Program-made: the position numbers and the translations under genes | From: Shinella curvata | GTDB taxonomy: Bacteria; Pseudomonadota; Alphaproteobacteria; Rhizobiales; Rhizobiaceae | Length of the DNA stretch: 64,000 bases | NCBI RefSeq assembly: GCF_022899935.1 | Contig: NZ_JALJCJ010000003.1 | Coordinates: 415,720 to 479,719 of the forward strand | Direction: 5' to 3' | The notes under the pieces: generated by a model | What the model was told of the DNA's origin: nothing | Seen by the model: the letters and a program-made list of their open reading frames with translations, nothing else | Databases searched by the model: none | In this document: piece after piece, positions 27,365 through 36,244 of the stretch | Layout: each line of letters begins with the position of its first letter | Numbering within the stretch: the first letter of the stretch is position 1

Positions 27365-28178
27365 CGAGGCTGAGCTTCGCGTCCATGGCGCTGGCCGGGC
27401 GGCCGGCGGGCGAGAAGATGCGCACGTCCACGCCGTTTTCGCCGAGCACCACGGCGCTGCCATCGGGGATTTCCACCCAGGCTTCCGTATCGTCGTTCAA
27501 GGGCTCGGAGACCAGGCAGTAACCACCCGTCTCGCCCATCGGCGCGGCATAGAGCGTCGGGGCCTTGTAATCCGTCGCGTAGCGCACGGCATAGAGCTGC
27601 TGGCCATCCGTGAAGGCGGCGGTGAAGCGCACCAGCACCTGGCGTTCCAGATGGGCGGCGAGGCGCTCGACGAAGGCGATGGTCTCGGCCATTGCGCCGA
27701 GCGGATCGCGCGCCAGACCGAATTGCAGCGCCAGCAGGAACAGCAGTTCGGAATCCGTCGAGCCGGTGCGGGCGTGGTAGAGGTCGTTGTCGAGCATGGT
27801 CTCAAGCGGCCGGCGCAGATGCTCGAAATCGGCAATCTGGCCATTGTGCATGAACGACCAGATGCCGTGCACGAAGGGATGGCAATTGTCGCGCCGCGTG
27901 CCGCCGCCGGTCGCCGCGCGCACATGGGCGAGGAACAACGGTGAGCGGACCTGGCTTGCAATGCTCCTGAGATTGCAATCCGACCAGGCGGGCAGAATAT
28001 CGCGGTAGCGCCCAGGTTCCGGGCGCTCGCTATACCAGGCGATGCCGAAACCGTCACCATTGGTGGCCGTCTTGGCGCGGGTGGCGCAGTGGGATTGCTC
28101 GATCAGCGAGTGCGCGGGCGAGGATACCAGTTCCTCAAGGAAAAGCGGCTCTCCGCGATAGGCTGCCCAACGGCACAT
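27357..28178 (-). CDS. Class II glutamine amidotransferase (YafJ/EgtC-like)
   Basis: This 273-residue Ntn-hydrolase domain protein has Cys2 (MCRWAAYRG) as the expected N-terminal nucleophile after Met removal. Further glutaminase motifs are ATNGDGFGIAWY, FLAHVRAATGG and FMHNGQIADF. It lacks a synthetase partner domain, so it is a stand-alone amidohydrolase or glutaminase of the YafJ group. No ergothioneine genes are nearby, so EgtC function is not supported. The ATG at 28178 is the one that exposes Cys2; the frame stays open upstream but without similarity. Confidence 0.9.
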   Translation of the reverse strand: MCRWAAYRGEPLFLEELVSSPAHSLIEQSHCATRAKTATNGDGFGIAWYSERPEPGRYRDILPAWSDCNLRSIASQVRSPLFLAHVRAATGGGTRRDNCHPFVHGIWSFMHNGQIADFEHLRRPLETMLDNDLYHARTGSTDSELLFLLALQFGLARDPLGAMAETIAFVERLAAHLERQVLVRFTAAFTDGQQLYAVRYATDYKAPTLYAAPMGETGGYCLVSEPLNDDTEAWVEIPDGSAVVLGENGVDVRIFSPAGRPASAMDAKLSLVK

Positions 28179-28452
28179 GACACTTCCCGCTTGTTTGGAC
28201 CGGCGCGAACCGGTGCTAGACCCCGACGCATTAACCATGGCATTGCCCGGATTTTCAACGCAAATGGGTAAAAATGCGTTAACGAATGTAAACGGGACGA
28301 CACCATGCGTGTCATTCTGATGACAGGGGATGCAACGGGCAGTTTCCGGCGGAACAGGATTTTGTGAACAGTCCGTTCTGCGGCGGCCAGATTTCGTGAA
28401 CGATGGGCGGAGCGTATAAGGGCTCCAACACTCCAAACGAAAGGACTTCCCC

Positions 28453-29364
28453 ATGTCCATACGCCCCGTCAAACACGAAAGCATCGCCCGCCCCGCCATG
28501 GAAGGCGCCGGCGTGAAGCTGCACCGCGTCTTCGGTTTCGGCGATCCGTCAATGACCGACCCCTTCCTGATGATGGACGATTTCCGCAACGACGATCCTG
28601 AGGACTACATTCGCGGCTTTCCCTGGCATCCGCATCGCGGCATCGAGACCATCACCTATGTGCTTGCCGGCTCCGTCGAACACGGCGACAGCCTCGGCAA
28701 TCACGGCGTGATGGGCGCCGGCGACGTGCAGTGGATGACCGCCGGCAGCGGCATCCTGCATCAGGAAATGCCGCGCGGCGATTTCGCCGGCAAGATGCAC
28801 GGCTTCCAGCTCTGGGCCAACCTGCCCTCGTCGCTGAAAATGACCGCGCCGCGCTACCAGGACATCAAGTCCGGCGACATCCCCGTCGTCGTCGATGACG
28901 ACGGCACGGTGGCCCGCATCATCGCCGGCAGTTTCTGGGGCAAGACCGGCCCGGTCGACGGCATCGCCGCCGAACCCGTCTATCTCGACATCTCCGTACC
29001 GCCGGGCCAGACCAAGCGCCTGCCGGTCGATACCTACCGCTCGGCCTTCGCCTATATCTTCGCCGGTTCCGGCACGTTCCGCGATGCCTCCAAGCCGTTC
29101 GGCGTGAAGGTGGAGAAGGAGTTCCAGGGCGAGGAGCTGAACATCCGCGACCTTTCCGGCAACCGCACGCTGGTCGTGTTCGACACCGGCAACGAAGTGA
29201 CGGTGCAGGCGGGTGAAAAGGGCATCCGCTTCCTGCTCGTCTCGGGCAAGCCGATCCAGGAGCCTGTCGCCTGGCACGGCCCGATCGTGATGAACACGCA
29301 GGCCGAGCTGGAACAGGCGATGCGCGAGCTGCGCAACGGCACCTTCATCAAGCCGGCGCATTGA
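28453..29364 (+). CDS. Pirin-family bicupin protein
   Basis: This 303-residue protein has two cupin domains. The metal site in the first is built from HPHRGIET (about 57-64) and the later HQEMP stretch, the Fe-binding residues of pirin and YhhW. The second cupin lacks a metal set. Homologues act as quercetinase or as redox-responsive cofactors; the role here is unknown. It is divergent from the amidotransferase across 274 bp that contains two near-identical boxes (AGGATTTTGTGAAC and CCAGATTTCGTGAAC at about 28356-28369 and 28388-28402), a possible regulator site. A SD-masking hairpin follows the stop. Confidence 0.92.
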   Translation: MSIRPVKHESIARPAMEGAGVKLHRVFGFGDPSMTDPFLMMDDFRNDDPEDYIRGFPWHPHRGIETITYVLAGSVEHGDSLGNHGVMGAGDVQWMTAGSGILHQEMPRGDFAGKMHGFQLWANLPSSLKMTAPRYQDIKSGDIPVVVDDDGTVARIIAGSFWGKTGPVDGIAAEPVYLDISVPPGQTKRLPVDTYRSAFAYIFAGSGTFRDASKPFGVKVEKEFQGEELNIRDLSGNRTLVVFDTGNEVTVQAGEKGIRFLLVSGKPIQEPVAWHGPIVMNTQAELEQAMRELRNGTFIKPAH

Positions 29365-29383
29365 CGCCTGTCTGTGAAACTCT

Positions 29384-29414
29384 ATCCTCCCGCCGTATCG
29401 CACGGCGGGAGGAT
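29384..29414 (+). promoter_or_regulatory. Hairpin that covers the ribosome binding site of the GFA gene
   Basis: A perfect 12 bp stem (ATCCTCCCGCCG at 29384-29395 and complement at 29403-29414) has a 7-base loop. The right arm contains GGGAGGA, the Shine-Dalgarno of the ATG at 29420, so the stem would block initiation. It also lies 20 bp after the pirin stop and could end that transcript, although the T-run is poor. Confidence 0.6.
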
Positions 29415-29419
29415 TGTTC

Positions 29420-29824
29420 ATGCGCATCGACGGGCAATGCCATTGCGGCTTCGTGAGCTACGAGGCCGAGATCGACCCCGATGCGGTCACGATCTGTCAT
29501 TGCACGGATTGCCAGCGGCTGACGGGCTCGCCCTACCGCGTCACCGTGCGTGCAGCGCGCGAGGCCGTGCGCCTGACCGGCAATCCGCCGAAAATCTACA
29601 CCAAGATCGCCGGAAGCGGTCGCCCACGCCTGCTGTCCTTCTGCCCCGAATGCGGCACGCCGCTTTTCTCGACGGGAACGGGAGAGGCCGCATCGACCTG
29701 GGGCATCCGCTGGGGCAGCATCAACCAGCGCGCGGAGCTGAAGCCGGTTCGGCAGATCTGGTGCGCGTCCGCCACCGACTGGTTCGGCGAGACCGCCGCC
29801 CTTCCCGGCACGCCGCGGGAGTAA
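29420..29824 (+). CDS. GFA-family (glutathione-dependent formaldehyde-activating-like) protein
   Basis: This 134-residue zinc protein has its cysteine sites clearly visible: GQCHCG at 5-10, CHCTDCQR at about 29-36 and FCPECGTPLF at about 74-83. The family is named for GSH-dependent formaldehyde-activating enzyme, but most members are uncharacterised, so the reaction is not claimed. The ATG at 29420 was preferred over a TTG six bases upstream; its ribosome site lies in the hairpin described at 29384-29414. The AraC gene starts 3 bp after its stop, suggesting one transcript. Confidence 0.9.
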   Translation: MRIDGQCHCGFVSYEAEIDPDAVTICHCTDCQRLTGSPYRVTVRAAREAVRLTGNPPKIYTKIAGSGRPRLLSFCPECGTPLFSTGTGEAASTWGIRWGSINQRAELKPVRQIWCASATDWFGETAALPGTPRE

Positions 29825-29827
29825 AGC

Positions 29828-30628
29828 ATGGCCGCCGGGCGCTTCCAGATCCTGCGCACCGCCATCGACGGCATCGAGGCCGTCATCGCCGACAGCAGCC
29901 ACACCTTCGCACGCCACAGCCACGACACCTATGGCATCGGCATGATCGAACGCGGCGCGCAGACCTCGGCAAGTGGGCGCGGCCGGGTCGAGGCTGAGGC
30001 CGGCAATACCATCACCGTCAATCCCGGCGAAGTGCATGACGGCGTGCCCTTCGGTGATGCCCCGCGCGCCTGGCGCATGCTGTATCTGCGGCCGGAGATC
30101 GTCACGACGGCGGCGCAAGACATATTCGAAGGCAGCCCGCGCGAGGAGTTTTATGCGCCGGTTCTGGCGGATGGGCGCGTCGGCGCTCTTGCATCCGCGG
30201 CCCTTTCAGCCTTGCTGGACGCGCAGGCCGCACCGCTTGGCCACGAGGAACGGCTGCTACTGCTACTGGCGGCCGTGCTGCGCGAACAACCGGCAAGACG
30301 CTCCGGCATCGCCGCGTCGGCCATTCATCGTGCCCGCGAAAAACTCGACAGCACGCCGGCCGCTGCCATCACACTCGAAGACCTTGCAGCGGAAAGCGGG
30401 CTTGGCCGTTTCCGTCTGTTGCGCGACTTCGCCCGCGTGACGGGGTTGACGCCGCATGCCTATCTCATCCAGCGCCGCACCGAGCTGGCCCGCCGGCTGA
30501 TCGCCACGGGAACGCCGCTCGCCGAAGCCGCGGCGCAAGCAGGCTTTGCCGACCAGAGCCATATGACGCGCAATTTCGCCCGCCGCTACGGCTATACGCC
30601 CGGCGCGTATCACGCCGCCCTCGCCTAG
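29828..30628 (+). CDS. AraC-family transcription regulator
   Basis: This 266-residue regulator has an N-terminal cupin-type sensing domain (FARHSHDTYGIGMIERGAQT, then a second strand pair ending VNPGEVHDGVP) and a C-terminal double HTH (about 165-262) with LAAESGLGRFRLLRDFARV, PHAYLIQRRTELARRLI and AGFADQSHMTRNFARRYGYT. Architecture resembles AraC proteins that control adjacent LysE-type exporters in rhizobia, and a LysE gene follows directly, so it probably regulates that gene. The inducer is unknown. Confidence 0.93.
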   Translation: MAAGRFQILRTAIDGIEAVIADSSHTFARHSHDTYGIGMIERGAQTSASGRGRVEAEAGNTITVNPGEVHDGVPFGDAPRAWRMLYLRPEIVTTAAQDIFEGSPREEFYAPVLADGRVGALASAALSALLDAQAAPLGHEERLLLLLAAVLREQPARRSGIAASAIHRAREKLDSTPAAAITLEDLAAESGLGRFRLLRDFARVTGLTPHAYLIQRRTELARRLIATGTPLAEAAAQAGFADQSHMTRNFARRYGYTPGAYHAALA

Positions 30629-30637
30629 CGACTTTTC

Positions 30638-30681
30638 GCAATTCCGGACGCAAAACCGCTCCGCACTTTTGCTGGAATTGC
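30638..30681. repeat. 44 bp palindromic intergenic repeat, copy 2
   Basis: It is identical to the copy at 11436-11479 except one base in the loop. It lies 9 bases after the araC stop and 77 bases before the lysE ATG. In both copies the element starts the same distance after a stop codon. Confidence 0.85.
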
Positions 30682-30758
30682 TTGGCTGCAATTTCGTTCA
30701 AGACCACGCTGGCCGCTCCGGTGTTTCCTGCCCGCTCCTCAGAGTATGGGAACACCAC

Positions 30759-31370
30759 ATGACCACCGAATTCCTCATCACCTCGCTCGTCGTCATCCTG
30801 CTGCCCGGTACGGGCGTCATCTATACGCTGGCGCTCGGCATCAGCGGCGGCTTTCGCGCTGGGCTGCTTGCTGCCTTCGGCTGCACGCTCGGCATCATCC
30901 CGCATATCCTCGCCAGCGTCGTCGGCCTTGCCGCGGTGCTGCATGCCAGTGCGCTCGCCTTCGAAGTGCTGCGCTATGTCGGCGTCGCCTATCTGCTCTT
31001 CATCGCCTGGAGCCTCCTGAAGGATTCGAGTGCGCTCGATCTCGGGCCGGATCAACCGGCGGAACGGGCGCCGCGCATCGTGCGGAAAGGCATCCTCACC
31101 AATATCTTCAACCCGAAACTGTCGCTGTTCTTCCTGGCCTTCCTGCCACAATTCGTGCCGGCGCAGGCTCCTGACGTCACCGCGCGCATGCTCGTCCTTG
31201 GGGCGGTCTTCATGGTCATGACCTTCCTCGTCTTCGCGCTCTATGCAGCACTTGCCGCAGGCCTGCGCCAGCAGGTGCTGAGCCGGCCGAGGATCATGGT
31301 CTGGACCCAGCGCAGCTTCGCCGCCGCGCTCGGTTTGATGGGGCTGCGATTGGCGCTTGCCGACCGCTAG
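30759..31370 (+). CDS. LysE/RhtB-family amino-acid exporter
   Basis: This 203-residue membrane protein has about six helices. The N-terminal LPGTGVIYTLALGISGGFRA and LRYVGVAYLLFIAWSLL, with the central GILTNIFNPKLSLFFLAFLPQ, are the LysE/RhtB signatures; the FNPK motif after helix 3 is highly conserved. Members export lysine, homoserine, threonine or other amino acids. It sits downstream of the AraC regulator, which it probably depends on. The stop codon overlaps the convergent thiD stop by 4 bp. Confidence 0.9.
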   Translation: MTTEFLITSLVVILLPGTGVIYTLALGISGGFRAGLLAAFGCTLGIIPHILASVVGLAAVLHASALAFEVLRYVGVAYLLFIAWSLLKDSSALDLGPDQPAERAPRIVRKGILTNIFNPKLSLFFLAFLPQFVPAQAPDVTARMLVLGAVFMVMTFLVFALYAALAAGLRQQVLSRPRIMVWTQRSFAAALGLMGLRLALADR

Positions 31371-32179
31371 CTCCAGATCGCATGGAAATGGTGCAGTGGG
31401 CCGTGGCCGGAGCCGACGGCCAGCGCATCCGACCCGCGCACGGCGCCGGCGATGTAGCTCTTCGCAGCTGCAACGGCATCCGGCAGCGTCCTGCCCTTGC
31501 CGAGTTCCGCCGCAATGGCGCTCGACAGCGAGCAGCCGGTGCCGTGGGTGTTGCGCGTCAGGACGCGCACGCCCTCGAACCAGCGCAGGCGATCGCGCGT
31601 CGCCAGCACATCCGGACTCTGGTTGCCAGGCAGATGCCCGCCCTTCAGAAGGACAGCCCTGGGGCCGAGCGCCAGCAGGCGGCTTGCCTGGTCCGCCATC
31701 GCGTCGCGGTCCGTTGCCTCTGCCTCGCCCAGCAGGGCGGCCGCTTCCGGAAGGTTCGGCGTGAGCACCGTGGCAAGCGGTAGCAGGCGGCGCGTCAGGG
31801 CATCGACCGCCTCGCGCGCCAGAAGCGAGGCGCCGCCCTTGGCGACCATGACGGGGTCGAGCACCAGCGGGGTGCTCCGATGGGTGGCAAGCGCATTGGC
31901 CACCGCCTCGACGATGTCCGCGGAAGCGATCATGCCGATCTTCACCGCATGAACCCGCACATCGGCAAACACATCCCTGATCTGCGTCGCGACGAAGTCC
32001 GCCGGCACGAGATGCACGCCGGACACGCCTTGCGTGTTCTGCGCCGTCAGCGCCGTCAGCACCGCCATGCCATAGGTGCCGCGCGCCGCGAAGGTCTTGA
32101 GATCGGCCTGGATGCCGGCGCCGCCCGAGGGGTCCGAGCCCGCGATGGAGAGGATGTTTGCGATGGTCGTCTCGGCCAT
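31367..32179 (-). CDS. thiD: Hydroxymethylpyrimidine/phosphomethylpyrimidine kinase ThiD
   Basis: This 270-residue ribokinase-fold enzyme phosphorylates HMP and HMP-P for thiamine synthesis. Visible motifs are the N-terminal ILSIAGSDPSGGAGIQADL, the central LVLDPVMVAKGG and the catalytic anion-hole NTHGTGCSLSSAIAAEL with the aspartate/glycine environment typical of PfkB proteins. The start has AAGGAGG seven bases upstream. A TPP riboswitch is present in the leader, so the gene is repressed when thiamine pyrophosphate is plentiful. No other thi gene is next to it. Confidence 0.96.
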   Translation of the reverse strand: MAETTIANILSIAGSDPSGGAGIQADLKTFAARGTYGMAVLTALTAQNTQGVSGVHLVPADFVATQIRDVFADVRVHAVKIGMIASADIVEAVANALATHRSTPLVLDPVMVAKGGASLLAREAVDALTRRLLPLATVLTPNLPEAAALLGEAEATDRDAMADQASRLLALGPRAVLLKGGHLPGNQSPDVLATRDRLRWFEGVRVLTRNTHGTGCSLSSAIAAELGKGRTLPDAVAAAKSYIAGAVRGSDALAVGSGHGPLHHFHAIWS

Positions 32180-32236
32180 GGAGCCTCCTTGCGACGGAGG
32201 CGGCCTTGGGACGCGCAACGATACGGCGCCCGTTCG

Positions 32237-32312
32237 ACTCCCTCCGCCGGCATGATCCGGTTCAGGTTCAAAGGGTGCTTCTCAGCCCGCCTTGCGGCGG
32301 ACGCCCCTGTCC
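32237..32312 (-). ncRNA. TPP riboswitch (THI element) in the thiD leader
   Basis: The minus strand contains the hallmark THI-element parts in order: a G-rich ACAGGGGCG, a stem around CCGCCGCAAGGCGG, GCTGAGA, ACCCTTTGAACCTGA, and CCGGATCATGCCGGCGGAGGGA. These match the pyrimidine-sensing and pyrophosphate-sensing helices of TPP riboswitches. It ends 57 bases before the thiD ATG, and because the ATG region includes AAGGAGG, control by hiding the ribosome site is possible. Confidence 0.95.
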
Positions 32313-32337
32313 AGGCGCTACGTTTCGCAAAAGAAAA

Positions 32338-32368
32338 GCCGCCTGTCATCTTGAAAGTGACAGGCGGC
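32338..32368 (-). terminator. Rho-independent terminator of prfC
   Basis: A perfect 11 bp stem (GCCGCCTGTCA and complement) with a 9-base loop lies 17 bp past the prfC stop; on the minus strand it is followed by TTTTCTTTT. It separates prfC from the thiD riboswitch leader. Confidence 0.85.
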
Positions 32369-32385
32369 AAAATGGCAGGCGTGCG

Positions 32386-33966
32386 TTACGCCTTAGTGAC
32401 GTGGTATTCCTTGATGGCGACCATCTTGATCGCCGGATAGCGCTCCGCCTCGTAGCGCAGCGAGAAACTGTCCTGCGCCAGGAACACCGGGTCGCCATCG
32501 AGGTCGCGGGCAATATCGCCGCGGCGCTGGGTAACGAACTTGTCGAGTTCCGCGGCGCTGTCCGAGGAAACCCAGCGGCAGACCGAGAAGCGCGACATTT
32601 CGAAGGAGACGGGCAGGCCGTATTCCCCCTGAAGCCGTTCCTTCAGAACGTCGAGCTGCAGTGCGCCGACGACGCCGACGATAGCGGGCGACCCGTCCTC
32701 GGGCGAGAAGAGCTGCACGACACCCTCTTCTGCCATCTGCTGCAGGGCTTCCTTCAGCTTCTTGGCCTTCATCGCGTCTTCCAGGCGCACGCGGCGGAGA
32801 ATTTCCGGCGCGAAGTTCGGCACGCCCTCGAAGACCAGCGCCTCGCCTTCCGTCAGCGTATCGCCGATGCGGAGCGTGCCGTGGTTGGGGATACCCACCA
32901 CGTCGCCGGCATAGGCCGTATCAGCCAGCTGGCGCTGCGAGGCGAAGAAGAACTGCGGCGCCGAGAGGCCGATGGTCTTGCCGGTGCGGGCAAGGCGCAC
33001 CTTCATGCCGCGCTCCAGCATGCCGGAGCAGACGCGGGCAAACGCGATGCGGTCGCGATGGTTCGGGTCCATATTGGCCTGAATCTTGAAGACGAAGGCC
33101 GTCATCTTGTCTTCGGCGGCATGGACCTTGCGCACATCGGCAATCTGGTCGCGCGGCGGCGGTGCGAAGGCGCCAAGCGCGTTGATGAGGTCACGCACAC
33201 CGAAATTGCGCAATGCCGAACCGAAGAATACCGGCGTCAGATGTCCCTCGAGGAAGGCTTCGCGGTCGAACGGACGGCACGCCTCGCGGGCCAGTTCCAG
33301 TTCCTCGGTGAAGGCATCGCGCTCGTTTTCCGGCAGGTTTTTGGCGACTTCGGCGATGTCGTCCATCTTCGTCGGCTGCACCTGCGTATCCGAACCACGA
33401 TAGGTACGGTCAGCGAGATGATAGGAGCCGCAGAAGGACTTCGAACGGCCGACCGGCCAGGTGACCGGCGCGGTATCGAGCGCCAGCTTCTCTTCCACCT
33501 CGTCGAGGATTTCGAACGGATCGCGGCTTTCGCGGTCCATCTTGTTGACGAAGGTGATGATCGGAATATCGCGCAGGCGGCAGACTTCGAAGAGTTTCAG
33601 CGTCCGCGGCTCGATACCCTTGGCGGCGTCGATGACCATGATGGCCGCATCGACCGCCGTCAGCGTGCGGTAGGTATCGTCGGCGAAGTCTTCGTGGCCG
33701 GGCGTATCGAGGATGTTGAAGACGTTGCCGTCATATTCGAAGGTCATGACCGAGGTCACGACGGAGATGCCGCGCTCGCGCTCGATCTTCATCCAGTCCG
33801 ACCGGGTCTGGATGCGGTCCTTCTTCGCCTTGACTTCGCCGGCGAGCTGGATGGCGCCGCCGAACAGCAGCAGCTTTTCGGTGAGCGTGGTTTTACCGGC
33901 GTCCGGGTGCGCGATGATCGCGAAGGTGCGGCGGCGGGAGACCGCCTCGGCGAGGGTTTCAGCCAT
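32386..33966 (-). CDS. prfC: Peptide chain release factor 3
   Basis: This 526-residue translational GTPase recycles RF1 and RF2 after termination. The G1 motif is [16 protein letters not shown]3 is DTPGHEDF and G4 is NKMDRE; the domain II barrel and C-terminal domain follow over about 290-526, with [17 protein letters not shown]. Length fits the E. coli protein (529). It is divergent from dut and terminates at the hairpin just before the thiD leader. Confidence 0.97.
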   Translation of the reverse strand: MAETLAEAVSRRRTFAIIAHPDAGKTTLTEKLLLFGGAIQLAGEVKAKKDRIQTRSDWMKIERERGISVVTSVMTFEYDGNVFNILDTPGHEDFADDTYRTLTAVDAAIMVIDAAKGIEPRTLKLFEVCRLRDIPIITFVNKMDRESRDPFEILDEVEEKLALDTAPVTWPVGRSKSFCGSYHLADRTYRGSDTQVQPTKMDDIAEVAKNLPENERDAFTEELELAREACRPFDREAFLEGHLTPVFFGSALRNFGVRDLINALGAFAPPPRDQIADVRKVHAAEDKMTAFVFKIQANMDPNHRDRIAFARVCSGMLERGMKVRLARTGKTIGLSAPQFFFASQRQLADTAYAGDVVGIPNHGTLRIGDTLTEGEALVFEGVPNFAPEILRRVRLEDAMKAKKLKEALQQMAEEGVVQLFSPEDGSPAIVGVVGALQLDVLKERLQGEYGLPVSFEMSRFSVCRWVSSDSAAELDKFVTQRRGDIARDLDGDPVFLAQDSFSLRYEAERYPAIKMVAIKEYHVTKA

Positions 33967-34060
33967 TTTTCTGCAATATCCTGTGAGTTGCCGGCGTCTT
34001 TACAGGCTCCGCCGGGAAGATGCAATTGACGCGCTGCCGCCACGGCCGGCTTATGGCCGC

Positions 34061-34528
34061 ATGAACGCACACGCTCCAGCCCAGCTCTTGCTCGTCCGCC
34101 TGCCGCATGGCGCGGGGATCGAGCTTCCCGCCTATGAGACGCCGGGCGCCGCCGGCATGGACCTGCGCGCCGCCGTCGAAGCCGATGCGCCGCTGACGCT
34201 CGCGCCGGGCAAGCGCACGCTGGTGCCGACCGGCTTCGTCTTCGAAGTGCCCTTCGGCTACGAGGCGCAGATCCGCCCGCGCTCCGGCCTCGCTTTCAAG
34301 AACGGCATTACCTGCCTCAACACGCCCGGCACCATCGACAGCGATTATCGCGGCGAGGTGAAGGTGCTGCTCGTCAATCTCGGCGAAGAACCCTTCGTCA
34401 TCGAGCGCGGCATGCGCATCGCCCAGATGGTGATCGCCCCCGTCACGCAGGTCGCGGTACAAGAGGCGGCGGAAGCCAGCGAAACCGCACGCGGCGCCGG
34501 CGGCTTCGGCTCGACCGGCGTGCGCTGA
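34061..34528 (+). CDS. dut: dUTP diphosphatase
   Basis: This 155-residue homotrimeric dUTPase removes dUTP and supplies dUMP. All five motifs are visible: [33 protein letters not shown], the RIAQMV strand and the C-terminal P-loop-like GAGGFGSTG. The ATG at 34061 is the family start; the frame is open far upstream only because it runs antisense to prfC. The acetyltransferase gene follows after 4 bp, so they are probably one transcript. Confidence 0.97.
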   Translation: MNAHAPAQLLLVRLPHGAGIELPAYETPGAAGMDLRAAVEADAPLTLAPGKRTLVPTGFVFEVPFGYEAQIRPRSGLAFKNGITCLNTPGTIDSDYRGEVKVLLVNLGEEPFVIERGMRIAQMVIAPVTQVAVQEAAEASETARGAGGFGSTGVR

Positions 34529-34532
34529 GACG

Positions 34533-35420
34533 ATGACGGGCCACCCCGCGCTCGTTTTCCGTGCGAACTATTTCGGCGATCCGGCCGCCTCGCAAGCGCT
34601 TGCCGCCCTGCTCGACGACACGTTCGGCATCGATGTGACGATCCTCGACCGGCTTGGCGGGCCGGACCCGACCGGCGTGCCCTTCGCGTGGTTCGACGCA
34701 TCCGGCACCTGCATCGCCAATATCAGCGCCTTCTCGATACCGCTGGTCATCAACGGCCTTTTCACACGCGCCGCAGGGCTGCAATCGGGCGCGGTGCGAC
34801 CAGAATATCGCGGGCAAGGCCTGTTCCGCTCCGTCATGGAATCCGCCCTCGACTATTGCGACAGCGAGGGTTTTGAAGCCGTGGTGCTGCTGACCGACAA
34901 GCCGGCGCTCTACGAGCGGTATGGTTTCAGAGTTCTGCCGCAGCATCGTTTCGAAGGCTCGCCACCAACAGGCGGCCGGATGAGCACGACGCGGCGCCTC
35001 GATATGGCAAGCGATTCGGATGTGACGTTCCTTCGCCGGCTATTGAACGCCCGCCGACCGGTTTCCGACCGTTTCGCGCCGCTGCGGCAGGTCGAGATGT
35101 TCCTGTTCAACGCCGCGCTGATGGCGGATATCCGGCTCGACCTCCTGGAAGAAGCCGCCGCCGTCATTGCCTGGCAATGGGGCGAGGACGGAACCTTCGA
35201 GCTGTACGACGTGGCCGGCGCACGGATACCTGCTCTCGCCGATATCCTGGCAAGCCTGCAGATCGACCCGCCCAAAATCCGGGTGCATTTTGCGCCCGAC
35301 CATCTGGATTGGGGTGCTGAAGCCGTCGCTGACGCGGGCGATATGGTGCTCATGCTGCGGGGTTCAGAAGGCCTGCTACCGCAAAAGCCCTTCGCATTGT
35401 CGCCGATGGCGGAATTCTGA
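34533..35420 (+). CDS. GNAT-family acetyltransferase, Eis-like
   Basis: This 295-residue protein starts with a GNAT core whose acetyl-CoA loop is RPEYRGQGLFRSVMESAL (about 90-107), followed by the terminal strand KPALYERYGFRVL. The C-terminal half (about 150-295) is a second domain without clear motifs, a layout seen in two-domain GNAT/Eis-type enzymes. The substrate is unknown. It is 4 bp downstream of dut and abuts the convergent LysE gene at 35421. Confidence 0.82.
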   Translation: MTGHPALVFRANYFGDPAASQALAALLDDTFGIDVTILDRLGGPDPTGVPFAWFDASGTCIANISAFSIPLVINGLFTRAAGLQSGAVRPEYRGQGLFRSVMESALDYCDSEGFEAVVLLTDKPALYERYGFRVLPQHRFEGSPPTGGRMSTTRRLDMASDSDVTFLRRLLNARRPVSDRFAPLRQVEMFLFNAALMADIRLDLLEEAAAVIAWQWGEDGTFELYDVAGARIPALADILASLQIDPPKIRVHFAPDHLDWGAEAVADAGDMVLMLRGSEGLLPQKPFALSPMAEF

Positions 35421-36053
35421 TCAGCGGCGGGCTTCCGTCGCCATGCGCAGCGCCAGTCCCGCCAGCACCGTGCCCATCAGCCAGCGCTGCACCAGCACCC
35501 AGCGTGGACGTTCGGCGAGAAGGGCGGCGATCGAGCCGGCGGAAACGGCGATCAGCGCATTGACACTGACGCTGATGCCGACCTGCGTGCCGCCAAGCAC
35601 GAGGGCCTGGAGAAAGACGTCGCCCTTTGCCGGATCGATGAACTGCGGCAGCAGCGACAGATAGAGCACCGCGATCTTGGGGTTCAGCAGATTGGTCAAA
35701 AGCCCCATGAAGAAGAGCTTGCGATTGCTGTCACGCGGCAAGGCTTTCACTTCGAAGGCCGAGCGCCCGCCGGGACGCAGCGCCTGCCAGGCAAGCCAGG
35801 CGAGATAGAGCGCGCCGGCAAGACGCAGCGCATCATAGGCATAGGGCACCGCCATCAGCAGCGCGGTGATGCCGAGCGCGGCGGACAGCAGGTAGAAGAC
35901 GAAACCGAGCGCCACACCGCCGAGCGAGACGAGCCCCGCCGCAGGACCCTGGCAGATCGAGCGGGAGACGAGATAGAGCATGTTCGGCCCCGGCGTCAGC
36001 ACCATGCCGAGCGCGATGAGGGCGAAGGCGGCAAGGCTGGTCGGTTCGGGCAC
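35421..36053 (-). CDS. LysE-family translocator, copy A
   Basis: This 210-residue membrane protein has about six helices. Signatures are LTPGPNMLYLVSRSI at the N-terminus, LRLAGALYLAWLAWQAL, and LTNLLNPKIAVLYLSLLPQF in the middle, where the NPK motif lies after helix 3. It most resembles RhtB/LysE amino-acid exporters. The start ATG at 36053 gives MPEPTSLAAFALIALGMV. It is convergent with the acetyltransferase gene and divergent from copy B over a 191 bp gap. Confidence 0.9.
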   Translation of the reverse strand: MPEPTSLAAFALIALGMVLTPGPNMLYLVSRSICQGPAAGLVSLGGVALGFVFYLLSAALGITALLMAVPYAYDALRLAGALYLAWLAWQALRPGGRSAFEVKALPRDSNRKLFFMGLLTNLLNPKIAVLYLSLLPQFIDPAKGDVFLQALVLGGTQVGISVSVNALIAVSAGSIAALLAERPRWVLVQRWLMGTVLAGLALRMATEARR

Positions 36054-36244
36054 GGATCATCTCCCCTGGATGGACAACAAGGGAGTATCCTTCACTCGCT
36101 GTCGTCGCAAGGATGGCACTTGTCCCGGTGACAAGAGGGATCTTTGCCCGCAGTGGACGTGTCCTTTTTCCTTTTGACGCGTGCAAGGCGGCCATTGCCG
36201 GAAGCCGCCGCCGGGCGTAAAAGGCAAGCTTCAAGGAGCCCCCC

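Noticed and set aside
27357-28178. EgtC of ergothioneine synthesis
   Set aside because: The amidotransferase fold fits, but no egtA, egtB or egtD genes are nearby, so only the general class is assigned.
28231-28238. TTAACCAT, a CtrA-like half-site between the amidotransferase and pirin genes
   Set aside because: A single 8 bp half-site without a properly spaced second TTAA is expected by chance at this window size.
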